The position numbers were made by a program, and so were the translations under genes. The notes beneath the pieces are model-generated. The model was not told the DNA's origin and did no database searches. It was given only the letters and a program-made list of their open reading frames with translations. 64,000 nucleotides of DNA from Mycobacterium sp. DL592. GTDB lineage: Bacteria > Actinomycetota > Actinomycetes > Mycobacteriales > Mycobacteriaceae. The stretch covers positions 2,353,301-2,417,300 of the forward strand of contig NZ_CP050192.1 of NCBI RefSeq assembly GCF_011694515.1, given 5' to 3'. Below are positions 16,637-26,985 of the stretch, piece by piece (the first letter of the stretch is position 1; each line of letters opens with the position of its first letter).

Positions 16637-19465
16637 CTACCCGCTATCAACAGCAACGACGCCGCGCCGGACATCGTCGATGGCGCGTTTCGCGGCGCTC
16701 CGCAGCGCCGGGTCGGGTCCGGAGTTGCGCACCTGGTCGAGCAGGTCGAGTACCTGGCGGCACCAGCGGACGAAGTCACCCGCCGACATCGGTGTGCCGG
16801 TACCGGTGAGATCGGAGGCATCCAGGGCCGCGGCCAGGTTCCCGGTGGTCGCCCAGCGGTAGACGGCGGCGACGAACCCTTCGTCGGGCTCGCGCGTCGG
16901 CGCGATCCGGTGCCGGTTCTCGTCGGCGCGCAACTGACCGGACAGCCTGCGGGTCTCGACGAGCGCGCGCCGCACACCCGGGGTCGGCATGTCGACCGCC
17001 TGCGTCGGGCCGTCGCCGCCACGGGACTCGTAGACCACGGCCGAGAGCACCGCGGCCAGTTCGGCCGGCTGCAGCGTCTTCCACACCCCGGTGCGCAGGC
17101 ACTCGGCGACCAGCAGGTCGCTTTCGCTGTAGATCCGGGCCAGCAGCCGGCCGTCGGCGGTCACCTTCGGCACGCCCTCCTGCCCCACGGTGCCCATCCC
17201 CGGGTCGCTTCGCTCCCGCCCCAAGGTGGTGATGAAGCCCCGCTCGGTCAGCAGCCCGACGATTCGGTCGAACGTGCGGGCCAGCGAGTTGGTCGCCGCG
17301 CTGACCTTCTTGCGGATCTGTTCGTTGTCACGTTCCACCCGCAGGTATCGCTCACCGATCCGGACCTTGGCCTCCCGGTCGGCGATCCGATGGGCGGGGT
17401 GTGCGCGCATCTGCTCACGCAGCGCGATCAGTTCGGGATCGATGTCGGCCTCGTCGTCAGCACCGGCCCGCCGCTTGCGCCCGGCCGGGATGACCAGACC
17501 GGCCGCCGCGGACCGCAACGCCGAGGCCAGGTCCCGGCGCACCCTGGGCTGGCGGTGCTCGACGCGCTTGGGCAACGACATCGACCCGATCGGCGCGGCG
17601 GCAGCCGGGTAGTCGGCCGAGGAAATCCTTCCGGCCCAACGATCTTCGGTGAGCACCAGCGGCCGGGGATCGTCGGCGTCGTTGGCCGCCTCCAGCACCA
17701 CCGCCAGCCCGCCGCGCCTGCCCTGGGTGATGTTGATGATGTCGCCGCGGCGCAAACCGGCCAGCGCGCCGTTGGCGGCCTGCCGGCGCTGAAGCCGCGA
17801 CGACCGCGATTGGGAGCGCTCCCGCTCGCTGATCTTGGCCCGCAGCCGCACATAGTCGAGAACCGCAGGCTCGGGCACCGGCTTGGCGCGACGGTCCCAG
17901 TCGAGTTCGGCGGCGATCTCGTCGAGCATCTTCTCGCCCCGCTCTGATCCGCGCACCAGCCCGACCACCGAGCGGTCCGCCTGGAACTGGGCGAACGACC
18001 GCTCCAGCAGTTGGCGGGCCTGCTCGGGTCCCATCTGGTTCACCAGGTTGATCGTCATGTTGTACGACGGGGCGAACGAGCTCTTCAGCGGGAACGTACG
18101 GGTGGAGGCCAGTCCGGCGACCTCGGCCGGTTCGACGTCCGGCGTCCAGATGACGACGGCGTGCCCCTCGACGTCGATGCCGCGGCGCCCGGCGCGTCCG
18201 GTCAGCTGGGTGTACTCCCCCGGCGTCAGCGGCATGTGCTGCTCGCCGTTGAACTTCACCAGCTTCTCCAGCACCACCGTGCGGGCCGGCATGTTGATGC
18301 CCAGCGCCAGTGTCTCGGTGGCGAATACGGCCTTGACCAGACCGGCGGTGAACAACTCTTCCACGGTGTGCCGGAAGATCGGCAGCATGCCCGCGTGGTG
18401 GGCGGCCAACCCCCGCAGCAGACCTTCGCGCCACTCGTAGTAGTCCAGCACCGCCAGGTCGGCATCAGCCAGATCGGCGCAGCGCCGGTCGATCACCTCG
18501 GCGATGCGCGCCCGGTCGGCGTCGTCGGTCAGCCGTAGCGGGCTACGCAGGCACTGCTTGACCGCGGCGTCGCAGCCCGCGCGGGAGAAGATGAACGTGA
18601 TCGCCGGAAGCAGCGCCTCCCGGTCGAGAGCGGCGATGACGTCGGGACGTGACGGGGGCCGGATCAGACCCGGCCCACCTCCGGGGCGGCCGAGGCCGCG
18701 GCGGCGAGGTTGCCAGTCGGTGAGCCGCTCGGCCTCGCGGCGGTGCGCGATGTGGCGGATCAGCTCGGGGTCGACGAGGTGCTGTTTGCCTGCGGGCGCG
18801 TTGCCTGCCGAGTAGTCGAACAGGTCGAACAGGCGCTTGCCGACCAGGACGTGCTGCCACAGTGGCACCGGCCGGTGTTCGTCGACCACCACGGTGGTGT
18901 CGCCGCGCACGGTTTGGATCCAGCCGCCGAACTCCTCGGCGTTGCTCACCGTCGCCGACAGGCTCACCAGGCGCACGTCTTCGGGCAGATGCAGGATGAC
19001 CTCCTCCCATACCGCTCCGCGCATCCGGTCGGCCAGGAAATGCACCTCGTCCATCACGACATGCGAAAGTCCTTGCAACGCATCCGATCCCGCGTACAGC
19101 ATGTTGCGGAGCACTTCGGTGGTCATCACCACCACGGGCGCGTCCCCGTTGACCGACTGGTCGCCGGTGAGCAGCCCGATGTTCTGCGCGCCGTAACGGC
19201 GAACCAGGTCGTTGTGCTTCTGGTTGCTCAGCGCCTTGATCGGGGTGGTGTAGAAGCACTTTCGCCCGGCGGCCAGGGCCAGGTGGACCGCGAACTCGCC
19301 GACGACGGTCTTTCCCGCACCGGTCGGCGCGCAGACCAGGACACCGTGTCCGCGCTCCAGGGCCTCACACGCCTGAAGCTGGAACGGGTCGAGCTGGAAG
19401 GTCAGCAGCGCCGCGAACTGTGCGAGGCCTGCCCCCGGTTGGCCGGCCTCAGGTGATGTCGTCAT
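16637..19465 (-). CDS. helY: Ski2-like DEAD/DExH ATP-dependent helicase HelY
   Basis: 942-residue superfamily 2 helicase. Motif I is [14 protein letters not shown] near residue 45, motif [15 protein letters not shown], motif [13 protein letters not shown], and motif [18 protein letters not shown] long C-terminal region follows, as in Mtr4/Ski2-type RNA helicases. The ATG at 19465 gives a family-length protein (M. tuberculosis about 906) and overlaps the end of tatC by 17 nt; an upstream frame to 19579 is rejected. A segment near residue 750 ([11 protein letters not shown]) is absent from the remembered M. tuberculosis sequence and is encoded by a repeat-like stretch. Confidence 0.93.
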   Translation of the reverse strand: MTTSPEAGQPGAGLAQFAALLTFQLDPFQLQACEALERGHGVLVCAPTGAGKTVVGEFAVHLALAAGRKCFYTTPIKALSNQKHNDLVRRYGAQNIGLLTGDQSVNGDAPVVVMTTEVLRNMLYAGSDALQGLSHVVMDEVHFLADRMRGAVWEEVILHLPEDVRLVSLSATVSNAEEFGGWIQTVRGDTTVVVDEHRPVPLWQHVLVGKRLFDLFDYSAGNAPAGKQHLVDPELIRHIAHRREAERLTDWQPRRRGLGRPGGGPGLIRPPSRPDVIAALDREALLPAITFIFSRAGCDAAVKQCLRSPLRLTDDADRARIAEVIDRRCADLADADLAVLDYYEWREGLLRGLAAHHAGMLPIFRHTVEELFTAGLVKAVFATETLALGINMPARTVVLEKLVKFNGEQHMPLTPGEYTQLTGRAGRRGIDVEGHAVVIWTPDVEPAEVAGLASTRTFPLKSSFAPSYNMTINLVNQMGPEQARQLLERSFAQFQADRSVVGLVRGSERGEKMLDEIAAELDWDRRAKPVPEPAVLDYVRLRAKISERERSQSRSSRLQRRQAANGALAGLRRGDIINITQGRRGGLAVVLEAANDADDPRPLVLTEDRWAGRISSADYPAAAAPIGSMSLPKRVEHRQPRVRRDLASALRSAAAGLVIPAGRKRRAGADDEADIDPELIALREQMRAHPAHRIADREAKVRIGERYLRVERDNEQIRKKVSAATNSLARTFDRIVGLLTERGFITTLGRERSDPGMGTVGQEGVPKVTADGRLLARIYSESDLLVAECLRTGVWKTLQPAELAAVLSAVVYESRGGDGPTQAVDMPTPGVRRALVETRRLSGQLRADENRHRIAPTREPDEGFVAAVYRWATTGNLAAALDASDLTGTGTPMSAGDFVRWCRQVLDLLDQVRNSGPDPALRSAAKRAIDDVRRGVVAVDSG
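17193..17222. repeat. GAGCGAAGCGA-type repeat-like segment inside helY
   Basis: On the minus strand this reads GGGAGCGAAGCGACCCGGGG, a motif I associate with mycobacterial intergenic spacers. Here it is translated in frame within helY, between the conserved GLLTERGF and [11 protein letters not shown] segments. That it derives from an inserted repeat is an inference. Confidence 0.4.
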
Positions 19466-20372
19466 GCCGTGCCGCGTACTGGGCGGGCGAGGCCACCGGT
19501 TCGGGCGGCTCGATGGGCGCGGCCTGATCGTCGGGGATGGCGCTCTGTTGCGCTTCGCGCTTGGCCTTACGCCGGTCATGCAGGCGGGTGATCTGGATCG
19601 CGAACTCCATCAGCAGGGTCAGCGCGAGTCCCAGCGCCAGCATCGAGAACGGGTCGGAGCCCGGTGTGGCGAATGCGGCGAAGACGAACACTCCGAAGAT
19701 CAGCCCACGGCGCCAGGTCTTGAGCTTCTCGTAGTGCAGCACGCCGACCACGTTCAACATGATGATCAGCAGCGGGAACTCGAAGCTGACCCCGAACACC
19801 AGCAGCAGGTTGATCAGGAAACCGAAGTACTTGTCACCGGAGAGGGCGGTCACCTGAACGTCGTTGCCGACGGTCAGCAGGAAGTGCAGGGCCTTGGACA
19901 GCACGATGTAGGCCAGCACCGCGCCGGCGATGAACAGCGTCGCCGCGACCGTCACAAACGCCATGGCGAAGCGGCGCTCGTTCTTGTACAGCCCGGGCGT
20001 GATGAACGACCACAGTTGGTACAGCCAGACCGGGCAGGCCAGCACGATGCCTGCTGTCATACCGACTTTGAGCCGCAACATGAACTGGTCGAACGGTGCG
20101 GTGGCCAGCAGCCGGCAACCGCCGTCAGCGCTGATATCCGCACGCGCCGACGGCGGCAGTGAGCAGTACGGGGCGCGCAGCCACTCCCCGAGGCTTTCGA
20201 CGCCGAAGAAGCCGTGGCTGTACCAGAGGAAACCGAACACCGTGGTCACGGCGACGGCGCCCATCGAGATCAGCAGGCGGGTCCGCAACTCGCGGATGTG
20301 CTCGACGAGAGACATCGTCCCGTCGGGATTGGTACGGCGTTTGCGCCGCGACAGAAACTTAGGAGTGCGCAC
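19449..20372 (-). CDS. tatC: Sec-independent protein translocase TatC
   Basis: 307-residue six-transmembrane core of the twin-arginine translocase, the receptor for RR signal peptides. The N-terminal [15 protein letters not shown] segment and the later [13 protein letters not shown] and [14 protein letters not shown] segments are characteristic. The cytosolic C-terminal tail is long and rich in Pro, Glu and Ala, as in other actinobacteria. The GTG start at 20372 lies 45 nt after tatA. The 3' end overlaps the start of helY. Confidence 0.96.
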   Translation of the reverse strand: MRTPKFLSRRKRRTNPDGTMSLVEHIRELRTRLLISMGAVAVTTVFGFLWYSHGFFGVESLGEWLRAPYCSLPPSARADISADGGCRLLATAPFDQFMLRLKVGMTAGIVLACPVWLYQLWSFITPGLYKNERRFAMAFVTVAATLFIAGAVLAYIVLSKALHFLLTVGNDVQVTALSGDKYFGFLINLLLVFGVSFEFPLLIIMLNVVGVLHYEKLKTWRRGLIFGVFVFAAFATPGSDPFSMLALGLALTLLMEFAIQITRLHDRRKAKREAQQSAIPDDQAAPIEPPEPVASPAQYAARHDDIT

Positions 20373-20417
20373 GGCAGCGTCTGACTACGGGCGCGTGGGC
20401 GCCGGTTCGTGGTCGGT

Positions 20418-20684
20418 TCAGGCCGGTCGGGCGTCGGTCGGGTTCTGGGCCGGCGGTGGGGTCACCGGAGCCTCGACACGTTCGGACTGGACCTGCGTCG
20501 CGGGCTGAACAGGGGTGACCGGGGTCTCCGCCTTGTTGTCGTTCTGCAGTTCCTTGACTTCGGACTTGAAGATTCGCATCGACTTGCCGAGCGAACGCGC
20601 AGCATCAGGCAACCGCTTCGACCCGAAAAGCAACACGACCACGGCGATAAGGATCAGCCAGTGCCACGGTTGTAGAGCACCCAA
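20418..20684 (-). CDS. tatA: Twin-arginine translocase TatA
   Basis: 88-residue single-span protein forming the Tat pore. The N-terminal [21 protein letters not shown] membrane helix is followed by the amphipathic [20 protein letters not shown] helix with the FGSKRLPD hinge. A GGAGG site on the minus strand lies 8 nt before a TTG at 20684, which gives the same N-terminus as M. tuberculosis TatA. The GTG at 20693 overlaps that ribosome-binding site and is therefore unlikely as the start. Confidence 0.93.
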   Translation of the reverse strand: MGALQPWHWLILIAVVVLLFGSKRLPDAARSLGKSMRIFKSEVKELQNDNKAETPVTPVQPATQVQSERVEAPVTPPPAQNPTDARPA

Positions 20685-20710
20685 TTTGGTCACCTCCAGA
20701 TGTCGGTTCG

Positions 20711-20716
20711 ATGCTA
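20711..20716 (-). promoter_or_regulatory. -10 box (TAGCAT) of the tatA-tatC operon
   Basis: TAGCAT on the minus strand lies about 26 nt before the TTG start. A start of transcription near 20704 would give a 20-nt leader that contains the GGAGG ribosome-binding site. Confidence 0.45.
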
Positions 20717-20750
20717 CCCCACGGGTGCTGTGACGAGCCTGGACGCGGAA

Positions 20751-21722
20751 TCAGCCGGCCAGCTCGGCGTAGGCCGCCAGCGCCGCGTTTGCCGCCTGCG
20801 CCACCCGGTTGACCAGTGACTCCGGTCCCAGAACCCGCACGTCAGGACCGAATCCGAGCAGCAGCCGGGTCATCCATTCATCGGAGGCATACGTCATCGC
20901 CGCCTCGCACGAGCCATCGGGCAGCTGCTTGCCGACCCGCATCGGGTAGTACTCGAGCATCCACGACGCCGTCGGCGCCACCAGCAGCCTGGCCGCGGGC
21001 AGAGCCGGATCCGCGTCGAACAGCGAGGTGTCCGGCGGCGACTGCACGGCGGGTTCCGGTGGCGCGGCAGGTTCGTCGAGCACGCTGGCGTTCACGATTC
21101 GGTCGAAGCGGAACAACCGCACGCCCTCGGCTTCCCGCGACCACGCCTCCAGATAGGAGTGGTCGGCGACGAGGACCACCCGGATCGGGTCGACGATCCT
21201 GGTGGACAACATGTCCCGGGACGCCGAGTAGTACTCGATGCTCAGCGCACGGCCACCGCGGACCGCGGCCCGGACCGCCGCGGCGGCGTCGCTCTCGATC
21301 GGTGCCTGCTCCTCGACGGCGGCCGCCGCGTGGGTCTGGTCGTGAGCGATGGTGCCGGCCGCCGACTCGATCTTGGCGATCGCGCTGCGGGCCGCCTCGG
21401 GGTCGACGACACCGGGGATGTCGACGAGCGCCCGCAGTGCGACGAGAAGCCCGGTGGCTTCCGGCGAGGTGAGCCGCAGCGGGGCGTCCACACCCGCGGT
21501 GAACGTGACATTGATGGTGTCACCGGAGAATTCGAAATCGATGAGGTCGCCGGGACCGTAGCCCGGCAGGCCGCACATCCACAACTGGTCGAGGTCCTGC
21601 TGGAGTTGCTTGCGGGTCACGCCGAGGTCTGCGGCGGCCTCGTCATAGGTGATCTGCGGGTTGGCCTTGAGGTAGGGAACCATGTTGAGCAGCCGGACCA
21701 GCCGGGTCGAGACGGGCGTCAT
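20751..21722 (-). CDS. pafC: WYL-domain transcriptional activator PafC
   Basis: 323-residue protein with an N-terminal winged helix (residues about 1-60, TYDEAAADLGVTRKQLQQDL) and a WYL domain (SIEYYSASRDMLSTRIVDPI, SYLEAWSREAEGVRLFRFDR). PafB and PafC form a heterodimer that activates the LexA/RecA-independent DNA-damage response; the WYL domain is thought to sense single-stranded DNA. The ATG overlaps the pafB stop (ATGA), consistent with fixed stoichiometry. Confidence 0.94.
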   Translation of the reverse strand: MTPVSTRLVRLLNMVPYLKANPQITYDEAAADLGVTRKQLQQDLDQLWMCGLPGYGPGDLIDFEFSGDTINVTFTAGVDAPLRLTSPEATGLLVALRALVDIPGVVDPEAARSAIAKIESAAGTIAHDQTHAAAAVEEQAPIESDAAAAVRAAVRGGRALSIEYYSASRDMLSTRIVDPIRVVLVADHSYLEAWSREAEGVRLFRFDRIVNASVLDEPAAPPEPAVQSPPDTSLFDADPALPAARLLVAPTASWMLEYYPMRVGKQLPDGSCEAAMTYASDEWMTRLLLGFGPDVRVLGPESLVNRVAQAANAALAAYAELAG

Positions 21723-22705
21723 CGGCGGCCCGCCTGTGCGGTCAGCCGGGCCACGACATCCTCACGCAACGCGGCCGGCTCGAGAACCAGCGCGTCCGCG
21801 CCGTACCCGGCGATCTCGCGGGCCAGCCGGTCGCGGGTGCCCAGGTCGAGGTCGATGACCTCACCGGCGCGGCCACCGATCGTCCGCGGGCCGATCGACG
21901 TGCCGGCGCGGCGCAGGGCCGTGGCCCGCCCGTCGGCCACCCATAACGTGGCACGCACGCCGGTGGGTGCCTCGCCGATCGCCTTCTCGACGATGGCCCG
22001 CAGGTCCACGCCGGGCGGCCGGGTCACCGAGCCGGCGGGCCCGACGGTTTCGACGTCCGCGCCGATACGGGACAACCGGAACGTTCGGGTGGCGTCGCGG
22101 TCACGGTCGTGCCCGACCAGATACCAGCGGCCCCGGGCAGTGACCACACCCCACGGCTCGACGGTGCGCACCGTGTACGGCTCAGTCGGAAGCGGCCGAT
22201 GCCGGAACCGCACCGGCTGGCCGGAATTGATGGCGGACAACAGGATTCCCAGTACGTCCTCCGAGCCACGCAGGCCCGGCGGGCCGGCCGCGGTGGTGAT
22301 CGCGACCGCCGCGTCGGCGTCCACCTCGACGCCGGCGGCCCGCAGCTTCAGCAGTGCGCCCTGGGTCGCGGTGATCAGTTCGGGTGACTCCCACAGCTGG
22401 GCCGCGACCGCGACGGCGGCCGCCTCCTGCGCGGTGAGTTCGATGTCGGGCAGTGCGTAGGCGTTGCGGTTGATCCGATATCCCTCGGCGGGGTCGAACG
22501 CCGACACCCGTCCGGTCTCCAGTGGGATGCCGAGGTCGCGCAGTTCGTTCTTGTCCCGCTCGAACATTCGGGAGAACGCCTCGTCGCTGGGACTGTCGGC
22601 GTAGCCGGCCACACTCTCGCGGATGCGCTCGGCGGTGATGTAACCGTGGGTGGACAACAGGGCGATGACGAGGTTCATCAACCGCTCGACCTTGGATGTC
22701 GCCAC
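21719..22705 (-). CDS. pafB: WYL-domain transcriptional activator PafB
   Basis: 328-residue partner of PafC with the same layout: an N-terminal helix-turn-helix (STHGYITAERIRESVAGY), a WYL core (RFRHRPLPTEPYTVRTVEPWG, RWYLVGHDRDRDATRTFRLSR) and a C-terminal extension domain. The GTG start at 22705 is preceded at 7 nt by a TAAGGT -10 box, so pafBC can be transcribed apart from pafA, whose stop lies 52 nt upstream. Confidence 0.94.
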   Translation of the reverse strand: MATSKVERLMNLVIALLSTHGYITAERIRESVAGYADSPSDEAFSRMFERDKNELRDLGIPLETGRVSAFDPAEGYRINRNAYALPDIELTAQEAAAVAVAAQLWESPELITATQGALLKLRAAGVEVDADAAVAITTAAGPPGLRGSEDVLGILLSAINSGQPVRFRHRPLPTEPYTVRTVEPWGVVTARGRWYLVGHDRDRDATRTFRLSRIGADVETVGPAGSVTRPPGVDLRAIVEKAIGEAPTGVRATLWVADGRATALRRAGTSIGPRTIGGRAGEVIDLDLGTRDRLAREIAGYGADALVLEPAALREDVVARLTAQAGRR

Positions 22706-22712
22706 TCGCCCA

Positions 22713-22718
22713 ACCTTA
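22713..22718 (-). promoter_or_regulatory. -10 box (TAAGGT) of pafB
   Basis: TAAGGT on the minus strand ends 7 nt before the pafB GTG, indicating an internal leaderless promoter between pafA and pafBC. Confidence 0.55.
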
Positions 22719-22757
22719 GCGGGAAACGGCCCGTCGTCCCTGCGGCGCGCGCGAGGG

Positions 22758-24116
22758 CTACATGCTGGCGATGAGCCGCTTGACCCGCTCGTCGACCGAC
22801 CGGAACGGGTCCTTGCACAACACGGTGCGCTGCGCCTGATCGTTGAGCTTGAGGTGCACCCAGTCGACGGTGAAGTCGCGGCCGGCTTCCTGCGCAGCGC
22901 TGATGAACTCGCCGCGCAGTTTGGCCCGGGTGGTCTGCGGCGGGGTGTCGACGGCGGCCTCGATCTCCTCGTCGGTGGTGATCCTGGTGGCCAGGCCCTT
23001 GCGCTGCAGCAGGTCGAACACGCCGCGGCCCCGCTTGATGTCGTGGTATGCCAGGTCGAGCTGACTGATCTTGGGGTCGGACAGCTCCATGTTGTAGCGG
23101 TCCTGGTAGCGCTGGAAGAGCTTGCGCTTGATCACCCAGTCGATCTCGGTGTCGACCTTGGCGAAGTCCTGGCTCTCGACGGCGTCGAGCTGGCGCCCCC
23201 ACAGGTCGACCACCTGGTCGATCTGGGTGTTGGGCTCCCGGGTCTGCAGGTACTCCACCGCGCGGGTGAAGTACTCCCGCTGGATGTCCAGCGCGCTGGC
23301 CTGCCGGCCACCGGCCAGGCGGACGGGTCTGCGGCCGGTCAGGTCGTGGCTGACCTCCCGGATGGCCCGGATCGGGTTGTCGAGCGAGAAGTCGCGGAAG
23401 GCGACACCGGCTTCGATCATCTCGAGCACCAGCGAAGCGGTGCCCACCTTGAGCATCGTGGTGGCTTCGCACATGTTGGAGTCGCCGACGATCACGTGCA
23501 GCCTGCGGTACTTCTCGGCATCCGCGTGCGGCTCGTCGCGGGTATTGATAATTGGGCGCGATCGGGTCGTTGCCGAGGACACGCCTTCCCAGATGTGTTC
23601 GGCGCGCTGCGACAGACAGAACGTCGCCGCCTTGGGGGTCTGCAACACCTTGCCGGCGCCGCAGATCAGCTGTCGGGTGACCAGGAACGGCAGCAGGACA
23701 TCGGAGATCCGAGAGAATTCGCCGGCGCGAACTATCAGATAGTTCTCGTGGCAGCCATACGAGTTACCGGCCGAGTCGGTGTTGTTCTTGAACAGGTAGA
23801 TGTCCCCGCCGATGCCCTCGTCGGCCAGCCGCTGCTCGGCATCGATGAGCAGATCCTCGAGGACCCGCTCGCCCGCGCGGTCGTGGGTGACCAGTTGCAC
23901 CAGGTTGTCGCATTCGGCGGTGGCGTACTCCGGGTGACTTCCGACATCCAGATACAACCGCGCGCCGTTGCGCAGAAACACGTTCGAGCTGCGGCCCCAC
24001 GACACCACCCGGCGAAACAGATACCGGGCGACCTCGTCAGGACTGAGCCGGCGATGGCCGTGGAACGTGCAGGTGACACCGAATTCGGTTTCGATGCCCA
24101 TGATCCTTCGCTGCAC
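22758..24116 (-). CDS. pafA: Pup-protein ligase PafA
   Basis: 452-residue glutamine-synthetase-like ligase that uses ATP to join the C-terminal glutamate of Pup to substrate lysines. The start [20 protein letters not shown], the metal/nucleotide segment [21 protein letters not shown] and [20 protein letters not shown] are diagnostic. The GTG at 24116 gives the exact length of M. tuberculosis PafA and has a TAGTCT -10 box 7 nt upstream; a longer frame to 24398 is rejected. Confidence 0.96.
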   Translation of the reverse strand: MQRRIMGIETEFGVTCTFHGHRRLSPDEVARYLFRRVVSWGRSSNVFLRNGARLYLDVGSHPEYATAECDNLVQLVTHDRAGERVLEDLLIDAEQRLADEGIGGDIYLFKNNTDSAGNSYGCHENYLIVRAGEFSRISDVLLPFLVTRQLICGAGKVLQTPKAATFCLSQRAEHIWEGVSSATTRSRPIINTRDEPHADAEKYRRLHVIVGDSNMCEATTMLKVGTASLVLEMIEAGVAFRDFSLDNPIRAIREVSHDLTGRRPVRLAGGRQASALDIQREYFTRAVEYLQTREPNTQIDQVVDLWGRQLDAVESQDFAKVDTEIDWVIKRKLFQRYQDRYNMELSDPKISQLDLAYHDIKRGRGVFDLLQRKGLATRITTDEEIEAAVDTPPQTTRAKLRGEFISAAQEAGRDFTVDWVHLKLNDQAQRTVLCKDPFRSVDERVKRLIASM

Positions 24117-24123
24117 ACCATCG

Positions 24124-24129
24124 AGACTA
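24124..24129 (-). promoter_or_regulatory. -10 box (TAGTCT) of pafA
   Basis: TAGTCT on the minus strand ends 7 nt before the pafA GTG and supports a leaderless start. Confidence 0.6.
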
Positions 24130-24243
24130 CTGGTTGTCTTGCGGTAGCGGTGGGCAAGCCCGCAGCGAAAGCTCCTCGGGTCGCTGCGGATTGCCCTGTT
24201 AGTGGTTGTCGACCTCCGCCGGCGGTGCGTGTGACCATGAGCC

Positions 24244-24516
24244 ATGCCCGAGCCCGTCGGTCTCGACACCACCGCACTGCGGGCCCTGACCGACCGTGCC
24301 GCCCGCGCCGCCGACGACCTCGCCGCGGTATCCGTACCGGCCGTGGCAGCCCTGCCCGGTTCGGCGCTGGACGCCGTCGATGCGCCCCGGCGCGCCACCG
24401 CTGACGTGCGGCGACAGGCCGCCGCGGTGGCTCAGTGGGTGACCGCGGCCCGGCGCTGCATCGACGAGCTGTCCGATGCCGAGCGGGCCCATGCAGACGG
24501 CCTGCGGCTGCGGTGA
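24244..24516 (+). CDS. Small helical protein, EspC-like type VII secretion-associated
   Basis: 90-residue alanine-rich, all-helical protein. The opening [22 protein letters not shown] resembles the DUF2580/EspC-type proteins that accompany mycobacterial type VII (ESX) secretion substrates. It has no signal peptide or cysteine pair. Its stop overlaps the GTG of the next gene (GTGA), so the two proteins are probably made together and may interact. The family assignment is tentative. Confidence 0.6.
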   Translation: MPEPVGLDTTALRALTDRAARAADDLAAVSVPAVAALPGSALDAVDAPRRATADVRRQAAAVAQWVTAARRCIDELSDAERAHADGLRLR

Positions 24517-26207
24517 ACGGGCCGACCGTCTCCCAGGCGCTGGGCTGGCAGCCCGCCGCGCTCGGTGAGCTCGCCCGGGAGTGGGACGCCACCGCGGGCC
24601 GGCTGCAAACCCACGCCGACACCGTCGATCAGGCAGCGCAGACCACCTCGTGGTCCGGCACCGGAGCCGACGCCGCCCGCACGGGTATCGCCCCGGCCGC
24701 CGCAGGGCTGCGCGAGCTGTGCCGGGCGCTGGTTCTGGCCGCCGCCGAAGCCCGCGACGCCGAGCGGGCGTTGACCGCGGCGCGCGACCAGGTCATGGCC
24801 GTCCTCGCCGAGGCGAAGGCCGACGGCTGCCGGGTCAGTGACGACGGATCCGTCGCGGCGCCGGCCAGCCCGCCGGAGCTGCTGGTGGCCTGCAGCGGAG
24901 GGTCGCCGGCGGCGGCGATGACGATGCTGAGTGTGCGAGCCGCCGACCTGACGCGGCGGCTGCAGGAGAGCCTGTCCCGGCTGGGAGCGGCCGACGCCGA
25001 GGCCGCCCGGGCGCTCGACGCGGCGTTCGACGTCGAGTCGGCACCGGCGGCTGTGCGTCCGGCGGGTGCCGCAGGCACCGGGGTGAGCGACTGGCCCGCG
25101 ATGAGCCAGGACCGCATCGCCGGCCAGATCGCCGCGCTGTCGCCCGCCGAGCGTGAGCGGCTCGTCGAGCAGGCGCCCCATGAGGTCGGCAACACCGACG
25201 GCATCCCCTGGGAGATGCGTGTGGCGGCCAACCGCCTCAACATCGCCACCGCGATCCTCGATGAGCGCCGAACCCTGGACCGGCCCGTCGAGGACAAGCT
25301 GCGCTCCGCACTCTCACCGGGCATGAATCCGGCTGACGCCGAACGACTCTGGGCGGTTCTACACACCGATCCGAAGATGCGCGCGGCGGTGATCGCCGGG
25401 CACGACCGTGCCGCCAACCGCCGGATCGCCTACTACGAAACGCTTCTCGCCGACGTTCCCGACCCGCTGGACCGTGAGCGCCGAATCCCGCGCCAGATCC
25501 TGGCGTTCGACCCCGGGCGCGAGATGTTCATCGAACTGTCCGGGGATCTCAGCCGGGCGCGGGCGATCGGGGTGCTGGTGCCGGGGCTCAACACCACCTT
25601 CGACGACACCGCCGACGACCTGGCCACCACACGGCGGTTCGTCGCCGGATCCGGCGGCGACGTCGCGATGATCAACTTTCTCGGCGGTCCCTTCCCGACC
25701 GGTCCCCTGCTGGCCGGGATCGTCGACGCCGCCGACCCGGACTACGCCCTGGCGATGGCACCGAGGCTGGTGGCGTTCAGCGAGGACGTCGAACGCCGGG
25801 CCGGGCACATTCCCGTCACGTATATCGGGCATTCCTACGGCGGTTCGATCGTCGGGACGGCCGAGCGGTTCGGGTTGACCGCCGACCGGGTGATTTACGT
25901 CGAAGCCGCCGGAGCGGGGGTGGGTGTGCACAGCCCGGCCGACTGGCACAACCGCAATCCGGCGGTGCTGCGCTTCAGCATGACCGCACCCGGCGATCTG
26001 ATCAGCGCGGTGCAGGGCATCCCGTTCGGGCCGCACGGGGCCGACCCCGACGAGATGCCCGGGGTGATCCCGTTGGCCGCGGGCCGGCGTCTGACCGGCC
26101 GGCCGATGATCGGGCCGTCGACGCACAGCGACGTGCTCACCGAGCCCTCCGATGCGTGGCACAACATCCTGGCTGTGATCGTCGGCGACCGCGAACACAT
26201 CCGGTAG
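24513..26207 (+). CDS. DUF1023 alpha/beta hydrolase with WXG100-like N-terminal domain
   Basis: 564-residue protein. Residues about 1-75 are helical with a TTSWSGTGADAA turn, like the WXG motif of ESX substrates; further helices reach about 180. The C-terminal 330 residues form a DUF1023-type alpha/beta hydrolase with the nucleophile elbow GHSYGG (Ser441) and a candidate histidine at 538 (STHSD). The layout fits a secreted or cell-envelope esterase delivered by a type VII system, or a toxin-like effector. No immunity gene is evident. The GTG start at 24513 overlaps the upstream stop. It converges on prcA (4-nt gap). Confidence 0.75.
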   Translation: MNGPTVSQALGWQPAALGELAREWDATAGRLQTHADTVDQAAQTTSWSGTGADAARTGIAPAAAGLRELCRALVLAAAEARDAERALTAARDQVMAVLAEAKADGCRVSDDGSVAAPASPPELLVACSGGSPAAAMTMLSVRAADLTRRLQESLSRLGAADAEAARALDAAFDVESAPAAVRPAGAAGTGVSDWPAMSQDRIAGQIAALSPAERERLVEQAPHEVGNTDGIPWEMRVAANRLNIATAILDERRTLDRPVEDKLRSALSPGMNPADAERLWAVLHTDPKMRAAVIAGHDRAANRRIAYYETLLADVPDPLDRERRIPRQILAFDPGREMFIELSGDLSRARAIGVLVPGLNTTFDDTADDLATTRRFVAGSGGDVAMINFLGGPFPTGPLLAGIVDAADPDYALAMAPRLVAFSEDVERRAGHIPVTYIGHSYGGSIVGTAERFGLTADRVIYVEAAGAGVGVHSPADWHNRNPAVLRFSMTAPGDLISAVQGIPFGPHGADPDEMPGVIPLAAGRRLTGRPMIGPSTHSDVLTEPSDAWHNILAVIVGDREHIR

Positions 26208-26211
26208 GTAA

Positions 26212-26985
26212 CTACTCGGGGTCGCCCTCTTCGGCGACCGGCTCTTCGGGGGCCGAATCCACTTTGGGCAGTAGCGCTTCCAGCGCCGCACCGGTGATCC
26301 GGCGGAACGCGCGCCTGGGCCGGTTGGCGTCCAGGACGGCCACCTCGAGGCTCGAGGTACCCAGCACCCGAGGCTCGCTCGGCGGGCTGGCATTGTTGGT
26401 CGCGCTCGCGATGCCCGCGCGCAGTGCGCCGACCGCGATACCGACGGCGTCGGCCAACTCGGCGTTTTCGGAGTAGGTCTCCTTGAGCGCGTTGATGATC
26501 GGCTCGGTGGTACCACCCATCACGACGAACTGCGGCTCGTCGGCGATCGAGCCGTCATAGGTGATCCGGTACAGCTCAGGGGGTTTGGTCTCACCGAAGT
26601 GGGCCACTTCGGCCACGCACAGCTCCACCTCGTAGGGCTTGGCCTGCTCGGTGAAGATAGTGCCGAGGGTCTGCGCGTAGACATTGGCCAGCTGACGCCC
26701 GGTGACGTCGCGGCGGTCGTAGGCGTAGCCGCGGGTGTCGGCGAACTGGATACCACCGCGGCGCAGGTTGTCGAACTCATTGAACCGGCCCACCGCAGCG
26801 AAGCCCACCCGGTCGTAGAGCTCACTGACCTTCTGCAGCGAACGCGACGGGTTCTCGGCGACGAACAGCACACCGCCGGCGTAGGCCAGCACCACCACGC
26901 TGCGGCCCCTGGCAATACCCTTACGCGCGAGCTCCGAACGCTCGCGCATCGCCTGCTCGGGCGAAATGAAATATGGGAAGCTCAC
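26212..26985 (-). CDS. prcA: Proteasome subunit alpha PrcA
   Basis: 257-residue outer-ring subunit of the 20S proteasome. The N-terminal [21 protein letters not shown] is the gating and activator-binding segment. [20 protein letters not shown] is the first strand pair; there is no catalytic threonine. The acidic C-terminal tail is typical of actinobacterial PrcA. The GTG start shares one base with the prcB TAG stop (TAGTG), consistent with coupled synthesis. Confidence 0.96.
   Translation of the reverse strand: MSFPYFISPEQAMRERSELARKGIARGRSVVVLAYAGGVLFVAENPSRSLQKVSELYDRVGFAAVGRFNEFDNLRRGGIQFADTRGYAYDRRDVTGRQLANVYAQTLGTIFTEQAKPYEVELCVAEVAHFGETKPPELYRITYDGSIADEPQFVVMGGTTEPIINALKETYSENAELADAVGIAVGALRAGIASATNNASPPSEPRVLGTSSLEVAVLDANRPRRAFRRITGAALEALLPKVDSAPEEPVAEEGDPE

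Noticed and set aside
19466..19579. Longer N-terminus for HelY
   Set aside because: It would add 38 basic low-complexity residues overlapping tatC; the ATG at 19465 gives the family N-terminus.
24117..24398. Longer N-terminus for PafA
   Set aside because: The extension is antisense to the EspC-like gene and crosses the TAGTCT promoter box; the GTG at 24116 gives exactly the known length.
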